A stretch of DNA of 5,991 nucleotides. Source: Bacillota bacterium (lineage in GTDB: Bacteria; Bacillota; Dehalobacteriia; UBA4068). Location: assembly GCA_009778255.1 (NCBI GenBank), contig WRKD01000095.1, positions 1 to 5,991 on the forward strand, written 5' to 3'. Every line of letters begins with the position of its first letter. Positions within the stretch are counted from its first letter, which is position 1. The translations under genes and the position numbers were made by a program. Below, in pieces: positions 1-5,115 of the stretch. The notes under the pieces were generated by a model, which worked only from the letters and a program-made list of their open reading frames with translations, had not been told where the DNA came from and ran no database searches.

Positions 1-135
1 CGCCAAAAGCGCCGCCATATACCCCGCCGCCTGTGTATACACCCCCCGCTGAGCCAAAAGAAATAAGAAGTGTGCCGCCAAAAGCGCCGCCATATACCCC
101 GCCGCCTGTGTATACACCCCCCACAGAGCCGGAAG
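1..135 (+). repeat. 75-bp in-frame tandem repeat encoding a 25-residue Pro/Tyr unit
   Basis: Positions 1-47 and 76-122 are identical over 47 bp, a period of 75 nt or 25 codons. After that the copies drift: GCT to ACA at the next codon, then only partial similarity to about 135. Both copies encode PKAPPYTPPPVYTPP followed by A/T-EP. The array probably continues to the left of the window. Identity at synonymous positions points to recent duplication or gene conversion rather than selection on the protein alone. A weaker Pro-rich echo (TPPRNQPPQYAP) follows downstream at about 162-197. Confidence 0.9.
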
Positions 136-764
136 TTAAAGAAACATTTTTATCGGAAAATACCCCACCGCGCAATCAACCGCCACAGTATGCGCCGGAG
201 ATCAATGTGGAGCTTTTACAAAGCTTAAGGCCGCAAAATACACCGGGACAAATTAAACCTTCCACCAATGACCCACTCCATCTTTTAGCAATGCAGGCAG
301 CCTTGGAAACAACTATAGCCAAAGCAGAAGTTGCGGAACTTGAAGATAATAACTTCTATGCCGACAGCCGTAAACAACTAGCTGCCGCCGCCGAGAGATT
401 ACAATCTGGTCAATTGGAAACATTGGGCGGAAATGAAGATGATATGCAGGAATTGACCCGCCAGGCTCATATATTAGCGCAACAAAGGTTGACGCGGCAA
501 CAAGAAATTACTCCCGCTAAAGACAGCGCAGCCCTCATGCAAAGAGTAGCGGAAGAAACAAGCGCTAAAGATCAAATATTTAAAGAACAGCAATTGGCAG
601 AGAGAGCTATTGCCGCAGCTATGGCGGCTGCAAAAAAAGCCGCGCAAAGCGCCATGACTGTTTCCGGGCATAGAAACCGGCAAGCAACTTCACAATCGGC
701 ATCGCAGTCGGCGGAACAATTGATTGCCGCAGCTTTATCTAAAGCTTCGGAATCAAACAATTAA
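1..764 (+). CDS. Proline-rich repeat protein with Ala/Gln-rich helical C-terminus, 5'-partial
   Basis: The function is not recognised. The reading frame is open from the first full codon (position 3), so the GTG at 33 is an internal valine of the repeat and the real start lies to the left. About 253 residues are visible, ending with TAA at 762-764. Visible residues 1 to about 65 are Pro/Tyr/Thr-rich, with a 25-residue unit repeated (motif PPYTPPPVYTPP). Residues about 95-135 resemble a FIVAR-type three-helix segment (an IAKAEVAEL stretch, then a YADSRKQLAAAAERL helix), a module common in surface proteins. This match is by eye and weak. The rest is Ala/Gln/Glu/Lys-rich, predicted helical and possibly coiled coil, with a Ser/Gln-rich tail. 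No transmembrane segment, sorting signal or catalytic motif is visible in this part, and any signal peptide would be off the window. The gene is convergent with the radical SAM gene, the stops being only 8 nt apart. A structural or envelope-linked role is a guess; coding status is well supported by the long open frame. Confidence 0.75.
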   Translation, partial: PKAPPYTPPPVYTPPAEPKEIRSVPPKAPPYTPPPVYTPPTEPEVKETFLSENTPPRNQPPQYAPEINVELLQSLRPQNTPGQIKPSTNDPLHLLAMQAALETTIAKAEVAELEDNNFYADSRKQLAAAAERLQSGQLETLGGNEDDMQELTRQAHILAQQRLTRQQEITPAKDSAALMQRVAEETSAKDQIFKEQQLAERAIAAAMAAAKKAAQSAMTVSGHRNRQATSQSASQSAEQLIAAALSKASESNN

Positions 765-776
765 AGGCGCCTTTAA
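761..776. other. 16-bp perfect palindrome spanning two convergent stop codons
   Basis: TTAAAGGCGCCTTTAA reads the same on both strands. It contains the TAA of the proline-rich gene (762-764) and the complement of the TAA of the radical SAM gene (773-775). As RNA it could fold only with a small loop, and no clean T-tract follows, so it would be a poor intrinsic terminator alone. It might add to convergent transcription termination or be a protein-binding site. The palindrome is certain; the role is not known. Confidence 0.5.
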
Positions 777-2404
777 GGCATCAATATTTTAGCACGTTTG
801 CTAACACCACTTCTATACCGCCAATCGAAGTTTAATAAAACGGGGCCGGCATTTTGTATTGCTCGCCCCGTTTTATTAAAGTGCCAGCTATAATAAAAGG
901 AGTATCCCTTTTTGCTATCCTCATAGCGGCGTAGATGGGGCGGCAGCGGCTGATTATCCAAATAACAAAGCCAATCTAAACGTAACAGATCGAAAAACAA
1001 TTCTTCATCTAAAGGCAATAGTAAAGCGGCTAATAACTCGGCTTTAGCTTTAAGAGAAAATCCGCCCGGCCTGCTTTCCTCCATAGCATGAGCCAGCTTA
1101 GCATAAAGCGCCAGTGCGCCGCCTGGCCATAACTCAGCCGCTGTGAGCAGGCTTTGACGAAAGTAACCGCTATTAAAAAAAGCATTTACAGCTTTGGCGG
1201 TTTGCCCCAGTTCCAGCAGTTCATCGGCGCTCATAGTTGGCGTTTGTAGTATCTGATAAGGCGGGTACTCGCTATGGATTAAACCACGCTCTGCTGCCTC
1301 TCTGCTTAATGGGGAACCGGGCAATATTTTTAAAAAGCCCAACTGTAAATAATGGGGTGCCAGCTCATGTAATTTGGCGAAAGCGGCGGCAAAAGTTTCG
1401 CCGCTTTCATGGGGTAGCCCGGCGATTAAATCTGTATGAACATGAACATTATCATCGGCAAGAATAGTTTCAAGAGCCTGTTTGGCCTGCTCCCACTTGC
1501 CTTGGCGGCCAATTGCCGCCAAAGACGCCTCATTTAAGCTTTGCACCCCGGCTTCCAGGCGAATATAACCTGGCGGGGCTTCCTTCCATAAGTTCAGCAA
1601 TTCTTGGGATAATCTATAAGGAGAGATTTCAAAATGCCAGCTAAGTCCGGGTCGATATAAATCCAATATTCTTTTGGTAATAATGGCAGCCCGGGCGGAA
1701 TGGGCATTGAAAGTCCGGTCAACAAACTTTATTTGCGAGCATGTTTTAGCCAGTAAAGGCAGTTCCTGCAATACCAGTTCTAAAGGACGTTCCCGTAGTA
1801 CAGTTTGGGCAGAAGCACAAAACGAACAGGAATATGGGCAACCGCGGCTGCTTTCATAATAAATAATCTGATGCGCTTCACTTAAAGCTGCCAGATCCTG
1901 TTCTTTATAAGGAAAGGGTAAAGTTTCCAGCTGTGGAGGTATTGCCTCTTTAGTACTGCCAGGCTCTTGTCCACGCCATAGCAAACCAGGCAAAGCCGGC
2001 TGGTGTTCCCCTTTTTGCAAATGCAAAAGTAATGTTGGCCATACCAGTTCGCCTTCACCAAGCAATACTCCATGTAATGAAGGGTTGCGCTTAAGCAGAT
2101 CGCTTGCGCGGCCGGTTGCTTCCGGCCCCCCTGCCAACAATAAGGTATGAGGAAGCAATTTACCTAAATCTGCCAGTAGATGTTCAATAAAAGAAGTATT
2201 CCAGATATAAACAGAAAAGGCCGTAATATCCGGTCTTTCCTGATATAAATCATACAGTATATTTTGATAAGGCATATTCAAAGAGTATTGCCGCAACAAT
2301 AAATGCGGCGGCGCATCCAGGGTTTCGATAATGCGGGCTATGCTGTATAAAGCTAAATTTGTATGGATGTATTGGCTGTTGATAGCGCTAAGGACAACTT
2401 TCAT
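773..2404 (-). CDS. B12-binding-domain radical SAM protein (DUF4080-like)
   Basis: This 543-residue protein has a cobalamin-binding-type Rossmann domain at about 1-140, with GGPEAT at 92-97 and GEGE at 116-119. A radical SAM TIM barrel follows at about 180-380, with GCPYSCSFC giving the CxxxCxxC ligands C189, C193 and C196 for the [4Fe-4S] cluster that cleaves S-adenosylmethionine. RLEAGVQS (282-289) and DLIAGLPHES (325-334) are typical of HemN/Elp3-like radical SAM folds. The C-terminal region (about 400-543) fits the DUF4080 type. The cobalamin base-off motif DxHxxG is degenerate: only the His survives in YIHTNL (12-17), so B12 binding is uncertain. The substrate is unknown. The start is fixed by the family-like N-terminus MKVVLSAINSQYIHTNLA and by an ATGA overlap with fprA. 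No Shine-Dalgarno is visible, so translation probably depends on coupling. The family call is firm; the role is not known. Confidence 0.93.
   Translation of the reverse strand: MKVVLSAINSQYIHTNLALYSIARIIETLDAPPHLLLRQYSLNMPYQNILYDLYQERPDITAFSVYIWNTSFIEHLLADLGKLLPHTLLLAGGPEATGRASDLLKRNPSLHGVLLGEGELVWPTLLLHLQKGEHQPALPGLLWRGQEPGSTKEAIPPQLETLPFPYKEQDLAALSEAHQIIYYESSRGCPYSCSFCASAQTVLRERPLELVLQELPLLAKTCSQIKFVDRTFNAHSARAAIITKRILDLYRPGLSWHFEISPYRLSQELLNLWKEAPPGYIRLEAGVQSLNEASLAAIGRQGKWEQAKQALETILADDNVHVHTDLIAGLPHESGETFAAAFAKLHELAPHYLQLGFLKILPGSPLSREAAERGLIHSEYPPYQILQTPTMSADELLELGQTAKAVNAFFNSGYFRQSLLTAAELWPGGALALYAKLAHAMEESRPGGFSLKAKAELLAALLLPLDEELFFDLLRLDWLCYLDNQPLPPHLRRYEDSKKGYSFYYSWHFNKTGRAIQNAGPVLLNFDWRYRSGVSKRAKILMP
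831..880. terminator. Terminator-like hairpin, bidirectional in shape, inside the 3' end of the radical SAM gene
   Basis: A perfect 16-bp inverted repeat pairs 831-846 with 865-880 around an 18-nt loop. Each arm has an AT part (TTTAATAAAA) and a GC core (CGGGGC). In either direction the transcript would form a GC-rich stem top followed by TTTTATTAAA, the layout of an intrinsic terminator. It lies 67 nt past the stop of the proline-rich gene and could end that + strand transcript. On the minus strand it falls within translated codons (FNKTGR and PVLLNF of the radical SAM protein), where ribosomes would normally keep it from folding. The long loop and mixed T-tract lower confidence in strong termination. 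Confidence 0.5.
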
Positions 2405-3570
2405 TGCTTTTTAACCATACTCTGTACCGCTTCCCCCAGTTTAGCAAGGGATTCTTTGTTTGGTATATAACGAATACGCTGAGCCGGCAAAGGTTGTGCC
2501 CAGCCAAGGCCATTCATAATTTCGCTGATTTGCGTTGCGCTTTGACCGCTCCATCCATAAGACCCAAAAGCTAAGCCAATCCGGTTTCGGGGGGTTAATC
2601 CCTTCATATAGGCAAGAAACCCCGCTACCGATGGTAGCATCTGATTATTAATAGTAGAAGAGCCAATAGCTATATATTTAGCAGCAAGCAGTGCTACCAT
2701 AACATCGGACATATGATTCGCCTGTAAATTCATCTGCTCAACTTCCAGACCTTCATCAGTAAAAGCTTGTGTAATGGTTTGCGCCATGGCTTCGGTCGAA
2801 TGCCACATCGTATCGTAAACCACCACTGCTTTATCCTCAAGCTTTTGCACTCCCCAATCGGAGTATTTTGATATAATACTTTCGGTTAAGCTGCGCCAGA
2901 TCAATCCATGAGCCGGGGCTAATATTTTTGGCTTAAGCGGCGCTATTACTTCCAGCGCTTTGCAAGTCTGCTGGCAAAAGGGCATTACAATATTAGCATA
3001 GTACTTGGCGGCTTCGTGGAATATCTTTTGCGGCGCCACTTCATCATCAAAACGCATAGATGAAGCATAGTGCTGACCAAAGGCATCACTGGAAAAGAGA
3101 ATGCCTTCCTCCGGCATAAAAGCTACCGTATTATCTGGCCAATGCAGCATTGGTGTTTGTACAAAATGTAAATTGCGGCTACCTAGATTTAACACATCGC
3201 CGGTTTTTACTGTTTGAGCGGTCAGTTCGCCGAAATGTGCCGTCAGCCCGCTAATGCCCGCCGGCGCTGAAGTGACGAGCTGTGCATTGGGGCAGGCTTT
3301 AAGCATAAAGGGTAAAGAACCGCTATGATCCATTTCTACATGTAAGGAAATTAAATAATCTACTTTGTCCGGTGGTATTATGGCAGCTACATTTTCCAGC
3401 AAAGTTGCGGCAAAAGGAGCTTTTACGGTGTCTATGAGGGCAATTTTTTCATCAACAATCAAATAAGCATTGTAACTGGAACCACGCTGCGTAATATATC
3501 CATGAAAATAACGTAAATCCCAATCAACCGCACCCACCCAATAAATACCAGGCGCTAATTGAACATTCAT
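2401..3570 (-). CDS. fprA: A-type flavodiiron protein (O2/NO reductase)
   Basis: This 389-residue cytoplasmic enzyme reduces O2 to water or NO to N2O with electrons from rubredoxin. The N-terminal metallo-beta-lactamase-like domain (about 1-245) has all the expected di-iron ligands: H77, E79, D81 and H82 (HVEMDH), H143 (LHWPD), D162 (SSDAFG) and H221 (APAHG). The C-terminal flavodoxin domain (about 248-385) binds FMN through YDTMWHSTEAMA (252-263), GSSTINNQ (303-310) and FGSYGWSG (335-342). Length matches minimal class A members, with no fused rubredoxin or flavin reductase domain; those partners are the two genes upstream. The ATG at 3570 is chosen because it follows GGAGG by 9 nt and begins the conserved N-terminus. 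The frame stays open upstream to an ATG at 3702, but that stretch is the rubredoxin gene in another frame. O2 versus NO preference cannot be read from the sequence. Confidence 0.97.
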   Translation of the reverse strand: MNVQLAPGIYWVGAVDWDLRYFHGYITQRGSSYNAYLIVDEKIALIDTVKAPFAATLLENVAAIIPPDKVDYLISLHVEMDHSGSLPFMLKACPNAQLVTSAPAGISGLTAHFGELTAQTVKTGDVLNLGSRNLHFVQTPMLHWPDNTVAFMPEEGILFSSDAFGQHYASSMRFDDEVAPQKIFHEAAKYYANIVMPFCQQTCKALEVIAPLKPKILAPAHGLIWRSLTESIISKYSDWGVQKLEDKAVVVYDTMWHSTEAMAQTITQAFTDEGLEVEQMNLQANHMSDVMVALLAAKYIAIGSSTINNQMLPSVAGFLAYMKGLTPRNRIGLAFGSYGWSGQSATQISEIMNGLGWAQPLPAQRIRYIPNKESLAKLGEAVQSMVKKQ

Positions 3571-3574
3571 CCTA

Positions 3575-3712
3575 TTATTCCTCCTCAAAATCTTCCTTGC
3601 CAACTCCGCATAAAGGACAACACCAATCGTCGGGTAATTGCTCAAAGGGGATATTCTCATTTTGTTCCTGTTCATACACATAACCACATACGGAGCATAC
3701 AAAATTTTTCAT
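3575..3712 (-). CDS. rd: Rubredoxin, short 45-residue form
   Basis: Translating the gap between the reductase and fprA gives a complete 45-residue rubredoxin. Its iron ligands are C6 and C9 (CSVCGYVYE) and C32 and C35 (CPLCGVGKEDF), with the conserved LPDDW at 26-30. It carries single electrons, here presumably from the reductase upstream to FprA downstream. Typical rubredoxins have about 52-54 residues; this one lacks the loop with the usual GIxPGT, going from YEQEQNENIPF straight into EQLPDDW. A similar 45-residue rubredoxin with a shortened loop is known from Desulfovibrio desulfuricans. An extra cysteine, C31, sits next to ligand C32 where Val or another residue is usual. The ATG follows GGGAGG, which lies in the last codons of the reductase gene; the stop-to-start gap is 2 nt. 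The Glu-rich tail codons provide the fprA ribosome site. No internal disruption is seen. Confidence 0.96.
   Translation of the reverse strand: MKNFVCSVCGYVYEQEQNENIPFEQLPDDWCCPLCGVGKEDFEEE
3578..3586 (-). promoter_or_regulatory. Ribosome binding site of fprA inside the rubredoxin gene
   Basis: GAGGAGGAA encodes the Glu tail of rubredoxin and is also a near-ideal Shine-Dalgarno site, with GGAGG ending 9 nt before the fprA ATG. It decides the fprA start at 3570 over the open frame extending further upstream. Confidence 0.85.
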
Positions 3713-3714
3713 TA

Positions 3715-4881
3715 TTATTCCTCCCTTAAATTTAATTTAGCGCTTATAATACTGCGCATAGCCTCCTCTTTATTTATGGCGGCAAAAATAGCATTCTTAA
3801 TTTCCGATGCTTGAGATATGTCGCCTATTAGAATAGAACCGATAAGCGTATCCTGTTCATTAAAGAATAATTTAAGCAATTTCCCCGCCACACTGTTTTT
3901 CTTTACCAAGCTGTTTTCCGATTGCGCGCCATAACTCCATATATTGCTGCCCATAGCCCTCATAATATAGGGTGGTACTTCCGGTTTATATGGTATTTCT
4001 AATCCGGCGGCGTTATTTCCGGCTATTTGTCCTTGAGCCATAGCAACAGTCCACAAACCAGCAACTTGTCCCGATAGTTCGGCGCAATCGCCGCAAGCAT
4101 AGATATTTGGTAAACTGGTACGCATAAATTCGTCTACTACTATACCACGGCCTAAGTCTAAGCCCAGAGCCTTTCCAAGTTTAATTTGAGGTGTTATGCC
4201 GGCAGCAAATATCACACAAGCCGCCTCAAAAGCCCTGCCGTCGTTTAAAAGCAAAGTTTGACCGTCATAGTTTTCTACCTGGCCATGCAGAGCTACGCGT
4301 ACTCCGGCTTTTTCTACAAGACCTAAAAAGAAACGTGCTGCCTCTTCATCCAATTGACGTTTTAGTAACCACTCGCCACGTTCGACAATAATTACGGGCC
4401 GTCCGGCTTGAGAAAGATGCCAAGCCGCTTCCAACCCCAGCAAACCACCGCCTACCAGTGCCAGCGGGCCCGGTAAATTATTCACGCGCTCTATATTGGA
4501 TAAGAAGCGCAAAGCCAGCGTATTTTTCTCTCCGCCGCCTGGTAATTCCGGTTTATTGCCAAGAGCACCGCAGGCGAGTATCAAATTATTATAGAACAGA
4601 TAACTACCATCTTCAAATAGTACTTTTTTCTCTTCCGGCATTACAGAGGTTACGCGCCCATTGATAATCTCGATGTTGTTTTCTATAAACCATTGATAAT
4701 TATGCACCGTTAGTTTGTTTCGGTCCAGTCCCGAGAAAACTTCACAAATACGTGGCCGGTAATAAGGTAAAATCTTTTCTCCGCATACTAAATATATAGT
4801 GGACATTGCATCTGTTTCACGGGCGGCTTGAGCCGCAAAAAGCCCGGCAGCACCCCCTCCAACTATGATTATTTTGTTCAT
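3715..4881 (-). CDS. nroR: FAD-dependent NADH:rubredoxin oxidoreductase
   Basis: This 388-residue two-dinucleotide-fold flavoprotein passes electrons from NAD(P)H to rubredoxin. The N-terminal FAD site is IIIVGGGAAGLFAA (4-17). The pyridine-nucleotide site is ALVGGGLLGLEAA (141-153), with acidic E167 (VIIVERG) at the end of the following strand, which favours NADH. The second FAD motif is IYACGDCAE (260-268). PYYRPRICEVFSG (39-51) is typical of the rubredoxin/nitrite reductase-type branch. No CxxxxC redox disulfide is present, which argues against thioredoxin or glutathione reductase, and no C-terminal rubredoxin or nitrite reductase domain is attached. Rubredoxin and FprA follow immediately, supporting the specific call. 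The ATG at 4881 has AAGGAG 6 nt upstream, and this gene heads the operon behind an extended -10 promoter. The family is firm; the exact partner rests on context. Confidence 0.92.
   Translation of the reverse strand: MNKIIIVGGGAAGLFAAQAARETDAMSTIYLVCGEKILPYYRPRICEVFSGLDRNKLTVHNYQWFIENNIEIINGRVTSVMPEEKKVLFEDGSYLFYNNLILACGALGNKPELPGGGEKNTLALRFLSNIERVNNLPGPLALVGGGLLGLEAAWHLSQAGRPVIIVERGEWLLKRQLDEEAARFFLGLVEKAGVRVALHGQVENYDGQTLLLNDGRAFEAACVIFAAGITPQIKLGKALGLDLGRGIVVDEFMRTSLPNIYACGDCAELSGQVAGLWTVAMAQGQIAGNNAAGLEIPYKPEVPPYIMRAMGSNIWSYGAQSENSLVKKNSVAGKLLKLFFNEQDTLIGSILIGDISQASEIKNAIFAAINKEEAMRSIISAKLNLREE
3721..3726 (-). promoter_or_regulatory. Ribosome binding site of rubredoxin inside the reductase gene
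   Basis: GGGAGG lies within the last sense codons (Arg-Glu-Glu) of the reductase gene and ends 8 nt before the rubredoxin ATG at 3712. It supports reading this short gene as real and translated at a high rate. Confidence 0.8.
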
Positions 4882-4887
4882 TAGATT

Positions 4888-4893
4888 CTCCTT
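4888..4893 (-). promoter_or_regulatory. Ribosome binding site of nroR
   Basis: AAGGAG lies 6 nt before the ATG at 4881, a standard spacing that fixes the start of the first operon gene. Confidence 0.8.
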
Positions 4894-4964
4894 ATTTTAT
4901 TAATTTTTACCAGTAATAGAGTTGGAAAAACTTGAATTTAGCAATAAAGCATCGCCTTTAGGAA

Positions 4965-4994
4965 ATTATAACATAATGGAGTATTCTACTGCAA
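4965..4994 (-). promoter_or_regulatory. Predicted promoter of the nroR-rd-fprA-radical SAM operon
   Basis: On the minus strand TGTTATAAT (4973-4965) is an exact extended -10 element (TGnTATAAT). A weak -35, TTGCAG (4994-4989), sits 18 nt upstream; a strong extended -10 tolerates a poor -35. Transcription would start near 4958, giving a leader of about 76 nt. A small inverted repeat, ATTAT-AAC-ATAAT on the + strand (4965-4977), overlaps the -10 and could serve as an operator, although AT-rich DNA yields such repeats by chance. Confidence 0.65.
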
Positions 4995-5102
4995 CCATGA
5001 ATTAGTTTAAATTGCTTTTGCAGACTCGGCGCAAGTAGAGGAATATCTGGCCTACCGTCGAATAGAACTAGATATCACTTTCTGTACAATGCCCGCTATT
5101 TT

Positions 5103-5110
5103 GAGGTGAT
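5103..5110 (+). promoter_or_regulatory. Ribosome binding site deciding the TTG start of phoH
   Basis: GAGGTGAT is an 8-base match to the full anti-Shine-Dalgarno complement (AGGAGGTGATC) and ends 5 nt before TTG at 5116. No comparable site precedes the first in-frame ATG (about 5164), so the TTG start is preferred. Confidence 0.85.
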
Positions 5111-5115
5111 AAATT

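Larger units (their letters stand above)
4882..5115. other. Divergent intergenic spacer between nroR and phoH
   Basis: The spacer holds the operon promoter and leader in its AT-rich left part (4882-5010). Its right part (about 5020-5060) is richer in GC and has no convincing hairpin, tRNA or riboswitch fold. A possible phoH -10, TACAAT at 5085-5090, has no good -35 at the right distance, so the phoH promoter stays unassigned. One frame (5011-5109) is open for 32 sense codons but lacks a credible start. Confidence 0.5.

Noticed and set aside
33..35. GTG as the start of the proline-rich gene
   Set aside because: The frame is open to the window edge, the codon is an internal Val of the repeat unit that recurs at 108, and no ribosome site precedes it.
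33..42. Palindrome GTGTATACAC, repeated at 108-117, as an operator pair
   Set aside because: It falls inside the coding repeat and is explained by the Val-Tyr-Thr-Pro codons; the second copy comes from the tandem duplication.
1..135. CRISPR-like repeat array
   Set aside because: There are only two in-frame copies with coding-consistent changes, no unique spacers of regular length, and no cas genes nearby.
474..760. Minus-strand open frames opposite the proline-rich gene
   Set aside because: They mirror the Ala/Gln-rich coding strand, have Cys-rich low-complexity translations and lack convincing ribosome sites.
3571..3702. A 44-residue N-terminal extension of the flavodiiron protein
   Set aside because: That stretch is the rubredoxin gene read in another frame. 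The extension has no family similarity, and a strong ribosome site precedes the ATG at 3570.
4965..4979. PerR box at the operon promoter
   Set aside because: One half matches TTATAAT, but the second half of the consensus is missing at the required spacing.
5085..5090. TACAAT as the -10 of a phoH promoter
   Set aside because: No recognisable -35 lies 16-18 nt upstream and there is no extended -10 TG at the proper place; kept only as a remark.
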